This document shows positions 9,865-19,395 of a stretch of DNA of 64,000 nucleotides, in pieces (positions within the stretch are counted from its first letter, which is position 1; each line of letters starts with the position of its first letter). The DNA comes from Takakia lepidozioides (taxonomy: Eukaryota; Streptophyta; Takakiopsida; Takakiales; Takakiaceae). The stretch spans positions 31,849,053 through 31,913,052 of the forward strand of contig CM060732.1 in assembly GCA_030704615.1 (NCBI GenBank), read 5' to 3'. The translations under genes and the position numbers were made by a program. A model generated the notes under the pieces. It was not told the origin of the DNA, made no database searches, and worked only from the letters and a program-made list of their open reading frames with translations.

Positions 9865-10054
9865 TGTCGTGCGCATACATATTGCTACACAACTACATCG
9901 CTGTCCAAAACCACACAACACATGTGCATGCCACACACTAGTATATCACTAGTCCACCACTAGTCCAGCCACTAGTCCAACCACTAGGCTACAACTAGTC
10001 AGTCACTAGGCTGCCACTATGCTGCCCACTATGGCAGTCACTAGTCCACACAAT
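9865..10054 (-). repeat. 190-bp duplicate of the LTR end, next to the polypurine tract
   Basis: Near-identical to 9346-9535 (two or three differences) and packed with ACTAGT/CACTAG words. It is followed at 10055-10063 by CGCCCCCCT, on the minus strand a purine run of the type that primes plus-strand synthesis just upstream of a 3' LTR. That places an LTR start here as well, which conflicts with the simple LTR at 9346-9862. Confidence 0.65.
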
Positions 10055-10312
10055 CGCCCCCCTAGCTGGTGCTTAGGTCCCTCTAAGTCCAGGTAGCCAC
10101 AAGATGTGATAGTGACCATAGCCTCACTAAGTCCTCCACCACTATCCCTACTACACTCAAACTCGATAGATCAAGAGGCCGGGTGCAAGAGTTGCCCCAT
10201 CGTTAGTCGCCGTCTTACAACCTGTGAACTTGAGCTTGGGATCTCATGTATTGACTCCTATGAGCTTGGCCTCCCATGTCTTGTTAGCTGCCTCCAGTCA
10301 TGTCCACTGCCA

Positions 10313-10540
10313 CTATCCCAAGCAGTGTGGACACAACCAATCTCCGTTAGGAACCTTCTCAAGAGGTGGTGTCAAGCATCCCATATGCCAACCCCTTGAG
10401 CATCGATCACACACCAGCATGGTGGCTGCCCCTTTGGCAGACCTACAGAGCATGCACCTCAAACCTGCAGGTACCACTGCCAAGTTTGGGTCAACTCTGC
10501 CATCGACATTGGGAAGGTGACATGGCGCACAATTACGCAC
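10313..10540 (-). CDS. PHD finger at the integrase C-terminus
   Basis: 75-residue frame with a PHD-type zinc finger: Cys pair in LRCMLCRSAKG, Cys pair in MLVCDRCSRGWHMGCL, then PPLEKVPNGDWLCPHC, giving C-x2-C ... C-x2-C ... H-x2-C ... C-x2-C with the conserved GWH and W before the last pair. PHD fingers generally read histone H3 tails. It is in the same frame as the integrase, separated by one TAG (about 10547); the joining sequence KNHVRNCAPCHLP probably belongs to the same polyprotein. By position it replaces the chromodomain of chromoviral gypsy integrases. A role in targeting integration or the methyltransferase is inference. Confidence 0.88.
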   Translation of the reverse strand: MRNCAPCHLPNVDGRVDPNLAVVPAGLRCMLCRSAKGAATMLVCDRCSRGWHMGCLTPPLEKVPNGDWLCPHCLG

Positions 10541-10549
10541 ATGGTTCTT

Positions 10550-10939
10550 CTAAGTCATGCCATCCCGACCCTCCAAGATCAGGACCCCTGAGGGCAACAC
10601 CTCTCGAACCCTCAAAATAACACGCCCTACAGTAACATCTAGAGTCGTAGGAGCAGTCTGCTGCAAATAAACATAGTCACCAGGGCTAAACCTCCGAACC
10701 CCAGGACGATATCCTCCACCACATATAGTGGCATACCTCAACGTATCACGGTGCTGTGCAATGGCAAGGTTCTCAAAAGCCATGGGCATGACTTTCTTGA
10801 ACAACTCTGCACGCTGATCACATGCACGTACCCACACGTCCGGATCGTCAAGGTTAAGGACTTGAGCAGTGTCCCTACGAATGGCTGCAGGCAAATCCGG
10901 CTCTCGGCCAAAGAGAAGGAAATATGGTGAAGGAGGCAA
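10550..10939 (-). CDS. Integrase C-terminal domain
   Basis: 129-residue frame: MPPSPYFLLFGREPDLPAAI is the conserved SPxxLLFGREP block after the integrase catalytic core. It is followed by a helical stretch and RRFSPGDYVYLQQ, the small beta-barrel region that ends gypsy integrases and binds DNA non-specifically. It stops at a single TAG; the same frame continues into the PHD finger. The catalytic core lies upstream in another frame (11504-11001), so a frameshift separates them near 11000-10940. Confidence 0.85.
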   Translation of the reverse strand: MPPSPYFLLFGREPDLPAAIRRDTAQVLNLDDPDVWVRACDQRAELFKKVMPMAFENLAIAQHRDTLRYATICGGGYRPGVRRFSPGDYVYLQQTAPTTLDVTVGRVILRVREVLPSGVLILEGRDGMT

Positions 10940-11000
10940 GTGATGCTTGTTTGCTGAACTTGTAGCCCATGGCTAACCAAGGAACCTGAAGATCCCAATC

Positions 11001-11504
11001 TCATAGGTGTCCCTTCTGCAAGCCATACTTGTGCAAACCCCTCTTCACCGTCTGAACAACTCTCTCTGCTAAGCCATCGGCCTCAAGATGATCCCGAGAA
11101 GTGGTGCGGTGGTCTATCAAGGCTTTATCACACAAAGTCTGAAACTCCCCCAAGAACTCTCTCCCTTGGTCCGTGAGTACCTCAGCTGGAGCACCAAATC
11201 GCACTGCTGCCTCCTCCATCCGGGAGCTAAGTACACGATCTAAGAATGCATACGCAGCCCCCTCACTAGCCTTGTCAGGCAATGGAACCAACTCAATCCA
11301 CTTGGAGAAGTGCTCCACCATCACCAACACATATCTGTGGTGGCGCATAGTCAATGGCAACGGTCCTGCGAAGTCAAGACTCCACTTGTAGCCCAATCCC
11401 ATGATTGGTAAAAGATGCAACTGTGGTGTAGGGGTGTTGAATGAAGCACGCACCCTGTCACACACCATGCACCTAGCCACGAACTGTTGTATCTCTGTAT
11501 GCAT
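11001..11504 (-). CDS. Integrase catalytic core (DDE, rve)
   Basis: 167-residue frame. It opens with the last zinc-binding Cys pair (CMVCDRV). The catalytic core follows: WSLDFAGPLP (first Asp), EVLTDQGREFLGEF (second Asp) and a block ending ADGLAERVVQTVKRGLHKYG (catalytic Glu in AERV). All three acidic residues are present. It integrates the cDNA copy into chromosomes. The frame is broken upstream by a TAA at about 11521 and downstream by a frameshift, so the domain is recognisable but not expressible intact. Confidence 0.9.
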   Translation of the reverse strand: MHTEIQQFVARCMVCDRVRASFNTPTPQLHLLPIMGLGYKWSLDFAGPLPLTMRHHRYVLVMVEHFSKWIELVPLPDKASEGAAYAFLDRVLSSRMEEAAVRFGAPAEVLTDQGREFLGEFQTLCDKALIDHRTTSRDHLEADGLAERVVQTVKRGLHKYGLQKGHL

Positions 11505-11519
11505 ACCACGCCACCAATA

Positions 11520-11915
11520 TTACCCTTGCGGTAAACTTTGAGTGCGTCGCACTCCAAAATGCCCCAACTCCTCATGGGCATGCCGCACTAACCGTGCACG
11601 CTGTGTGGGGTGAGGCACAATCCTCACCCGACCATCCTCCCACACTCGAAGTAGGTGTATCCCCTCCCACTTGAACCTCTTGGCTTGTTGCAGGATCCGA
11701 TCCCTCTCCCTGGCAGTTACAGTGGCTGTCGTGTCTCCCGTGCGGAGGTAGTCCAACATAGCCGAATCCCCATGTATATCTTTGGCACCACCTGGCTCAT
11801 CACTAGCCTCAGGGTCCTCAGATACTCCGTCTACAGTCATCCCTGTTGTAGGTCCAACCTGACCTCCCGATGCCAAAATACACAAAAATGCAGATGCGTG
11901 CCATCTCGGCACCAT
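11520..11915 (-). CDS. Region before integrase with the His part of the HHCC zinc finger
   Basis: 131-residue frame. The C-terminal part holds RLVRHAHEELGHFGVRRT, the His pair of the integrase N-terminal HHCC finger; the Cys pair is across a TAA stop in the next ORF. Before it are a linker between RNase H and integrase (ARERDRILQQAKRFKWEG) and a variable stretch. Part of pol, not a separate gene. Confidence 0.75.
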   Translation of the reverse strand: MVPRWHASAFLCILASGGQVGPTTGMTVDGVSEDPEASDEPGGAKDIHGDSAMLDYLRTGDTTATVTARERDRILQQAKRFKWEGIHLLRVWEDGRVRIVPHPTQRARLVRHAHEELGHFGVRRTQSLPQG

Positions 11916-12029
11916 CTCCTCGTCCGTCTCACCATGTCACCGAGCTCCAGTATCATCCTGTTGGCTCATGCATGGATTGCAACTCAATCCATCCGCATCC
12001 CGATTGACCAAACCCGGTCGATGCACAAC

Positions 12030-12383
12030 CTAAAAGTCATACTCCTGGAGTATGAGTGCCCACCGTGCAAGCTTCCCCGTAAGCTTGTCTGACTCCATCA
12101 ACCACTTGAGTGGCTGGTGATCCGTGACAAGGGTGAAAATATTGCCGTATAGATAGCACCTGAAGTGTGCCACGGCCCACACTGCAGCTAAGTACTCTCC
12201 CTCATATGAGCTGTACTTAGTCTTTGCAGCGTTGTTCGAGCGGCTAGCATAAGCCACTACGAACTCTCTTCCCTCATCATCCACCTGTGTGAGCACCGCT
12301 CCAAGCCCCAGCATGCTCCAATCCGTATGCAGCTGAAAGGGACGCCCCCTAATAGGTCGTCTTAGGATAGGCGCCGAGGTCAA
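12030..12383 (-). CDS. RNase H domain of the gypsy polyprotein
   Basis: 117-residue frame: APILRRPIRGRPFQLHTDWS (first active-site Asp), GLGAVLTQ, YSSYEGEYLAAVWAVAHFR (active-site Glu) and TLVTDHQPLKWLM (second Asp). This is the Ty3-type RNase H that degrades the RNA strand during reverse transcription. It joins the RT through a single in-frame TAG at about 12415 (WEDE then ERAFQELKARL). Confidence 0.9.
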   Translation of the reverse strand: MTSAPILRRPIRGRPFQLHTDWSMLGLGAVLTQVDDEGREFVVAYASRSNNAAKTKYSSYEGEYLAAVWAVAHFRCYLYGNIFTLVTDHQPLKWLMESDKLTGKLARWALILQEYDF

Positions 12384-12413
12384 CCTCGCCTTGAGCTCTT
12401 GAAAAGCTCGTTC

Positions 12414-13309
12414 CTACTCATCTTCCCACTGCCACTCCTGGTCCACCTTGGTCAGCTTGGTTAGAGCCTTTGCAATGGTACTAAATCCCTTGACAAACCG
12501 TCTATAATAGTTTGCCAACCCCATGAAAGCTCGAACTCGGCTCACATCCGTGGGGCGTGGAATTTGTACAATGGCCTCTACCTTAGTTTGCTGTACCCCC
12601 AATCCTCCAGGATATATCATGTGACCCAGATACTCAATCTGGTTGTGGAAAAACTTGCACTTCCCCGGATGCAACTTCAATCCGTGCGCTCTCAAGCGCT
12701 CCAATACCACCTGAAGGTGTCTCTCATGCTCCTCCATCGTAACACTAAAGATGATGATGTCATCTATGTAGCACCGAACAAAGTCCACCCCTGCTAGAAT
12801 CCTATCCATGACTCTCTGAAACTCTGCAGGAGCATTCTTAAGCCAAATGGTAAGAACCGCCACTGATATAGGCAATCCTTGCCGTGCTCATTGATCCCCC
12901 AGAATGCCGTCTTCTGCTTGTCCGCCTCCTTGATTGGCAACTGGTGATATCCGGATCGTAAATCCAAAGTGCTAAAGACCTTAGCATGCCCGATGGCATC
13001 AAAGATCTCCTCTGGTGTTGGCATGGCATACTTATCGGACTTGGTCTGACGATTTACAGGCCGGTAATCACCGCACATACGTCTCTCCGTCCAATTGCCA
13101 TAGACATCCTTCTTGGCTGGCATCACTGTGGCTGAAGCATACTCTCCACCAGAGAGCTCCACCAAACCTGCCTCCCAGAGATCTTGAGTCCTCATCTGAA
13201 TCAAAGACCTCTTCATGTCACTATATCTATAGGGTCTCCGAAATATTGGCGTGTCAGTGGCCAACTCAATACGGATCTCTTGACCCTTCAGTGCTCCCAA
13301 GTCTTTCAA
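12414..13309 (-). CDS. Reverse transcriptase (Ty3/gypsy), one frameshift
   Basis: Two overlapping frames make up the RT. 13309-12794: RRPYRYSDMKRSLI, RRMCGDYRPVNRQTKSDKYA, HAKVFSTLDLRSGYHQLPI (first catalytic Asp) and WRFLPFGLR. 12875-12414: KNAPAEFQRVMDRILAGVDF, CYIDDIIIFS (the YIDD active site, intact), GLKLHPGKCKFF, IEYLGHMI and RAFMGLANYYRRFVKGFS. A frameshift near 12840 separates PFGLR from KNAPAEF. The motif order is that of gypsy RT. Immediately upstream in the same polyprotein is the methyltransferase domain, joined by about 120 residues. Confidence 0.92.
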
Positions 13310-13759
13310 ACTGAAGGCAAAACAATTCCTGTAAGCCCTCAGGAACCGCCGTATACGTCGTCTCTCTCCTCCGGTGACAATGGGTCCAATGTCAGGCTCC
13401 CAATTGTCCTCCGTAACTACAACCTTAAGTCAGTGGGCTTAGAGGTAGAGGACGCGTCTAGTGGTTGCTATGTTGCAACCTCTTGAGCAGTACTCCCTAC
13501 CTGCTCAGTTAGTGACAAGGCCTCATCCTGCCCCATCATCTCATCCTCAAGGACCTCCTCCAAGAAAAATCCCCAACCTCATCTTTCATCGCCACCTTGG
13601 CTGCCAACTCTCTCTGAACCTCGAGCACCTCCCACGTGTGCCATGGATGCCTGCACCCCACTCACATGCTCGCCCCCACTCACTGCCTGTACCGTCTTGG
13701 TAGGCAGAGAGACCATTGAGGGAAGTGTACTCTGCACTCTTCGTTGCTCAGCCATAGCC

Positions 13760-14710
13760 AAGCTGATAATCCAGGTCAAGCAATTGAGATCCATTACTTG
13801 CCCCAACACTTGACGACGTGATGCCTCAGAAAGAGACGACACACCGTGGTACCAGTGGTAAAACCCATTGCCCGCTCACGCTCGTCAGCATTAGGCTCCA
13901 CTAACTGCTGCAACTGAGCATCCCACAGGAGGCCAGGTCCACTATCCCCGAAAGCATGCGATTCTGGGAAGCTGAGCAGTGTAGGTAATGCTGCTCGTGG
14001 TTGACCACCTTGTTGACCACTGCCAAAGGCGAACGGTCATCGTGTCTCACACGCTGAGACTGCCTCCCTGTGTCCAGAATGCTATCCACTGTGAGATATG
14101 CTGGCCGCTGCACCCCATCAAATGCACACTTGAGCAGTGCGGGTGGCATCAAGTTAGTCCACCATAGCCGTGGACGATGAGCCTGACCCCACTGTAGCTG
14201 CATCTAGCAACACTGCTGACCCAAGCCACGACCGACTTGATGCACACTGGCCATCACCCTGGCCCGAGAATCGCCCATCAGTGGCACATTCTCCAAGATG
14301 TATGCTGGAGATACAGCTTGATGAAGCTGCAAGTGGCGCAAAACCCGCACCATCTCCCAAAACAGACCCGACCTCGAGTCTCGCAATCCATTGCCATGCC
14401 CGGCTGATGAATGCCCTTGGCAGGGCCAACCTGCCACTACCAGATCAATGGAGCCAACCCGCTCCAAATCCTGCGCCCCCAGCAACGAAATGTCTGCTGG
14501 CAAGGCCTGCTGATATCCACGAATTGCAGACACCGACAACAATCAGGGTACGCTGCACCAACTGAGCAACATGGCGAAGTGAAACGCGTCGTGCAGTCTC
14601 ATCCCTCTCCACATACAGGTAACGCCGAACTCGTACACTGCCTGTAATACAGCAGCCAATCCGGTGCTGATCCCGCCAAACAAGTCCAGAAGACAAATGC
14701 CTTCATCCGG
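13760..14710 (-). pseudogene. Cytosine-5 DNA methyltransferase domain (DNMT3-like) inside gypsy pol
   Basis: About 320 residues spread over shifted frames. Motif I: ICLLDLFGGISTGLAAVLQA (DLFGG at 14672-14686; SAM binding). Then RRYLYVERDETARR (motif II Glu). Motif IV: DLVVAGWPCQGHSSAGHG, catalytic PCQ at 14417-14425, then LRDSRSGLFWEMVRVLRHL. Motif VI: YILENVPLMG, ENV at 14285-14293. Motif VIII-like: VLLDAATVGS then AHRPRLWWTNLMPP, resembling the DA..S..HR.R..W.NL block of DNMT3 enzymes. Motifs IX/X: DERERAMGF, then SRRQVLGQVMDLNCLTW (about 13779-13830). Frame breaks lie near 14640, 14545, 14200 and after the HR block. It sits between protease and RT, an extra domain absent from ordinary gypsy elements. 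The enzyme would add 5-methylcytosine to DNA; target and CG/CHH preference cannot be read. Confidence 0.87.
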
Positions 14711-15101
14711 ATACTACCACACAATAGGTGTGTGGTGTCCAATGGAGACAACTGAGGTGGTCCTGGTGCAATCCCGCACTCTCCTCCTCTCCTGACGGTA
14801 CAAAAGCCTCCACCCAGGCTTGTTGCACCCGTCGATCAGCATCCCGCTGCAAATCCTTGCTCGTGCCCCACAATGGAGTCTGAGCAACCATGGTAGGCAA
14901 CTCCGCCATACCATACATGTCATCCTGCTCTCCCGGAGGTGGCACATCCTCTGAATGAGCGTTGCCCTCAAGCAACTCTCTAGGCCAACTCACTGCCGCT
15001 GTGAATGCTGCTAGTGTCGGCATCTTGCCTTGCTGGGCAACCGCAACTCCCCTATGAATGTCACAGGGAGCTGCACACGCCGGCCCTCCCCTGACTGCCA
15101 T
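14711..15101 (-). CDS. Linker between protease and methyltransferase
   Basis: 132-residue frame of low complexity at the start, with FTAAVSWPRELLEGNAH, AELPTMVAQTPLWG and RRVQQAWVEAFVPS. It lies between the protease tail and methyltransferase motif I. No domain recognised; it may be a spacer or an N-terminal extension of the methyltransferase. Confidence 0.55.
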
Positions 15102-15717
15102 GCAGGCCTATAGGAAGCTGACTCCTCCCAAAAATCCAGGGTGAAGCCCATGGGATACAACACTGCCCCACCAACCAGGACATCGTATGAGACCACGTCT
15201 GTCACAATGGCCTTGGCTCGCATCACTGAGCCATCTGTAGGGTGATCCGGCCGTAGTCTGATAGCCAACTCACGCCGTGTCATGCCCCGAGCCTGCTCCG
15301 ATCCTCCAGAGACGTCTGTATCTGGAAAGGACAAGGCTCCATATCCGCCTCCGTGAGGCCCAAGCCTGCAATAGCAGCTCTGCCCAACATCAATGGCTGA
15401 GCTCCCGAGTCCAACAAGACCCGCAGTGGCCGGTACCTCTTGCCTGCCGGTCCACTCAAACTGCCATCCTGGTTGTCTAACATGACGACTCCAGGTGTCA
15501 CCATGGCGCGCTCAATGGCTGGCCTAGCTGGCAGCTCCATCAACCTGGCAGTTGTAGCTTGCCATGGCGCCGCCGTGGCAGTCTTGACCCTGAAATCCGA
15601 GGATCCCTCCGGCACTACACCTCCCACTATCTCCGCAGAAGATGAAGTAACCTCCCCACTCTCACAGAGTGTAGCTGCCAGCCTGAACACCTCAGCTGGT
15701 CTTACCCGGCGTCGCAA
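15011..15717 (-). CDS. Retropepsin-type aspartic protease, frameshifted
   Basis: Two frames. 15717-15280 holds RVLLDSGAQPLMLGRAAIAG, the D-S-G active site of retroviral-type proteases (DSGA about 15395-15405) in its usual hydrophobic setting. 15334-15011 continues with ELAIRLRPDHPTDG, VVSYDVLVGGAVLYPMGFTL (a beta strand and the DxLxG block) and WEESASYRPAW. It would cut the Gag-Pol polyprotein as a homodimer. A frameshift near 15300 separates the pieces. Upstream towards gag (15720-16090) is Pro/Ala-rich spacer. Confidence 0.8.
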
Positions 15718-16093
15718 TCATGGTAGCCGAGAACAATGGAGCCTGACACACAGATGTGGCCGCTCCTAGCAGCACACTAGCTGCCGTAGCCTTGGCAACA
15801 CTAGGTAGTGGTGCTACCCGTGTAGCTCTCCCCAATGGTAACCTCCACCTCGGTAACAGTCGGGGCGAGAACTAGGTGCCATGGATGGCGTCGACACTGT
15901 CTCCGCCAATGTGAATGACTGAGGAAGCCTAGCCTGACGGCTTGCCTCCCCACGCTGTGGATCCAACTCCACCTCTGCACCTCGTGGCTCAGGAACTCGT
16001 GCTGCTCCTCAAGTCACGGCTGCAGCAGACTCCACCTGCACTAGTGGTAGTGCTGCTCCACACATGAATCCCATGCCTCCCATATCTCCTCCC

Positions 16094-17472
16094 TCAGGAG
16101 CAGGAGGTGGACCATCCGGCCTTAGCCGCCGGTACCACCTGAGCTGTAGCCATGGCAGCGAGCCTCTGCTCTAGCTGCTGAAGCCGGTTGGCCATGCCTT
16201 GGTCAACACCCTGACCTCCGCGTCCTTGGCCATGTTGAGTTTGCCCTTGGCCTGCACCTCGTGGCTGGCCACCTCGTCCTCTCTGGGCTGCTCCACCGCC
16301 CCGGCCACCATTGTTCCCTTGGAAACTGGCCTGGGCGCAACTCAGGATGCAAACCATAACACTGGCCTCTCCATGCCGTGCTTGCCACAATGCCCACACT
16401 GCAACTGTGCAGGCTGTGCATGTGCCGACCCTTTGCCTCCCTCTGGGCAATCCTTCTTGACATGCAATGAAAGGGAGAGCCCTGCACTGAGGTCCTCTCT
16501 GCCTTCCCTGAGCTTCACCTGAGCCCCCTTGTTGCCTTGAGCACGTTGAGGTAGTGGTTGGCTAGGAGCACCACTACCCCGTGGTGTCTCCTTAGCAAAT
16601 CCCACCATGACCACTCGTTCCTCCACCATGTTGAGCTCTATCCGCTCTGCCAGCAAAAACACATTTGCTAAGGTGGGTTGGGCCGCTTGTAGGAGAGTTG
16701 CATCCCGCACCCTTCTCCTCAGCTCCTTGTCCAATATCCCATACCAGAATTGGACTGCCTGAGCTTCCGTAACCCCTTGGGTTACATTTATCAAGCGCCT
16801 CATGCGAGTGAAAGCCTCCCTCAAGCTCTCGGTCGGCTTCCGTTGGAACTCTTGCAAGCTCCGCAACTTCTCTGTCCTCACCCCTTGGTAGTTCCCTCTC
16901 AACTCTTCGAAGAACTCACAAACAGGGTTGAAGGCAGGCACGGGTAGTGCTGGTGCGGTAGTGGCTTGGGTGGACGTCGTAGCTACTGTACCACCAGTCC
17001 CACTAGTCCCACTGCTACTTGCTGAAGCTGCCGGTGCAGCGGCAGGTGTAGCCACTGCCCTCGTGGCTCTAGTGCCCCTAGTGATGGAGACATAGTCGGG
17101 TGACAGTACATCCTCCACTCCTCGATCTCAACCTCATGCCCCCGCCTGAACTCATGGTAATCATCATAGGCGGCCCCTCAAGGTGCTGAAACAGCCCCTT
17201 CCATGCCATGAAAGGCGTAAATAGTTGTGGATTGCGCATTTGCTGCAAATCACACCAACTATCAAACTCTTGGATAAAATCATCCAAACTCGATGGTGCC
17301 CACCGCCCCAGAGTACCTTCGTGGCCCCTTGGTAGCTCCATACATCTCCTCCATTGTGTCCCACAACAATGGCAAGGAAACAACTTGCACCGCCGGTATG
17401 AGTCTCCGATTCACAATCCGAATCAGAACCTTCCATAGAAGACACAGGAGGTGAAGGTGGCCTAAACCGCAC
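16094..17472 (-). pseudogene. Gag (capsid/nucleocapsid) of the gypsy element, frameshifted
   Basis: Gag pieces in three frames. The N-terminal part (17472-17164) is MRFRPPSPPVSSMEGSDSD, acidic. 17383-17078 has FIQEFDSWCDLQQMRNPQLF and MAWKGLFQHLEG. 17118-16342 has FNPVCEFFEELRGNYQGVRT, LRSLQEFQRKPTESLREAFT and VTEAQAVQFWYGILDKELRR, the retrotransposon-gag capsid pattern. The zinc knuckles are degenerate: HVKKDCPEG and CGHCGKHG remain, but no complete CCHC is present. The C-terminus (16450-16094) is Gly/Gln/Arg-rich and then helical (MANRLQQLEQRLAAMAT). Gag would package the element RNA. Confidence 0.8.
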
Positions 17473-18209
17473 ACCTCGTCTCGTGTACCCACTAGTATCG
17501 CTAGTGCTCGAACCGGCACTGTCCCAGCAACTAGTGGCACCTCCGTGTTGACACTCAACCGGTCATGAACATGTCCCTAACCCCCTCTCCACAAGGTAAC
17601 CGGGTAGAGAACCTGTTGCGGCTTATGGTTTGGAATACTAAGTTCCTACATAGCCTACACCTGTACCTGCATCCACCGCAAGCACTCCTATGGTTGGCTG
17701 GTCATCACCTCCAACCTCACCACAGGAGAGAAACAATGATGGTCTGGCTGGTCATCACCCCAGCCTCCATCGACAGCATGCTCTAGGACTGGCCGGTGAT
17801 CAAATCCGGACCAATCACCTATAAAAACAAGCGCCCACACAAAACTAGCATGGCGCACAGTCAAGCATGCAGGTATGGAGGGGGTCCAAACACAAGAAAT
17901 CAGAACGACAACTCCCCCACACCAAAAACAACTCCACGGTGTTGCTCCTGCAAGGACACCCCAGCCCAAACCCGGACTGACTCTTGCCTCCACCTATGGA
18001 AAGGTCTTGGCCTAATGAGAGGGTGGAAACTACGAGGAAGAGAAGCTAAAGCAATGCCTAACCCCAGCATGCCCTCATCCCAACACTCTTCCTCTCCTCT
18101 CTTCCCTCACTTGCATGACCATGGGAATCATGAAGATACTCCTCAAAAACGCCCTCCACGAGCTTCAAAATTCGGCCTTCAAGACCACATGCCAGTCCTT
18201 AGGCAGTCC

Positions 18210-19395
18210 ATCAGTGCCTCCACAGCCATCACAGCCCTACACAGGTCACAGGGTCACCGCCCCACAGGCCGCAGCCTGTCACAGCCCATCACAACCCCAA
18301 AGCCACAGGCACAGCCTGTCACAGCCCTACAAAGGTCACAGGGTCACAGCCCCAAAGGCCACAGCCTATCACAGCCCTTCACAGCCCCATAGGCCACAGG
18401 GCACAGCCTATCACAGCCCGTCACAGCCCGTCACAGCCCCACAGGCCACAGGGCACAGCCTATCCCAGCCCGCCACAGCCCGTCACAGCCCGTCACAGCC
18501 CCACACAGGTCACAGGGGTCACAGCCCCAAAGGCCACAGTCTGTCACAGCCCGTCACAGCCCCACACAGGTCACAGGGGTCACAGCCCCGAAGGCCACAG
18601 CCCCTCACAGCCCGTCACAGCCCCACAGGCCACAGGGCACAGCCCGCCACAGCCTGTCATAGCCCCCTCACAGCCCATCACAGCGTGTCACAGCCCGTCA
18701 CAGCCCCACAGGCCACAGGGCACAGCCCACCACAGCCTGTCACAGCCCATCACAGCCCCACAGGCCACAGGGCACAGCCTGTCACAGCCCGCATAACCAT
18801 CACAACCCATCACAGCCTATCATAGCTCGCCACAGCCCGTCACAGCCCGTCACAGCCCCACAGGCCACAGGCCACAGCTTGTCACTGCCCCTTATAGCCC
18901 GTCACAGCCCCACAAGCCACAGGGCACAGCCTGTCACAGCCCCTCATAGCCCGTCACAGCCCCACAGGCCACTGGGCACAGCCTGTCACAGCCCGCCACA
19001 GCCATCACAGCCCATCATAGCCTGTCACACCTTGTCACATCCCGTCACAGCCCCACAAATCACAGGGCACAGCCTGTCCACAGCCCCTCATAGCCCGTCA
19101 CAGCCCCACAGGCCACAGGGCACAGCCTGTCAGCCCCTCATAGCCCGTCACAGCCCCACAGGCCACTGGGCACAGCCTGTCACAGCCCCTCACAGCCCCA
19201 CAGGCCACAGGGCACAGCCTGTCACAGCCCCTCACAGCCCGTCACACAGCCCACACAGCCACATGGCATAGCCTGTCACAGCCCCTCACAGCCCATCACA
19301 ATATGTCACAACCCGTCACAGCCCCACAGGCCACAGGGCACAGCCCACCACAGCCTATCACAGCCCATCACAGCCTGTCACAGCCCCACAGGCCA
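18210..19395. repeat. GC-rich minisatellite (CACAGCCC-type) in the retrotransposon leader
   Basis: About 1.2 kb of near-tandem repeats with a 10-bp rhythm: CACAGCCCGT, CACAGCCCCA, CAGGCCACAG, GGCACAGCCT. Long plus-strand frames rich in SQPVTAPQATGHS are shadows of the repeat. It lies between gag (ending 17472) and the 5' terminal segment (20811). Confidence 0.9.

Noticed and set aside
14170-14565. 131-codon plus-strand frame over the methyltransferase
   Set aside because: Antisense shadow; the minus strand carries ordered methyltransferase motifs.
18115-19271. Long plus-strand frames (236 and 130 codons) rich in SQPVTAPQATGHS
   Set aside because: They are translations of the 10-bp minisatellite; period and frame follow the DNA repeat, with no start context or domain.
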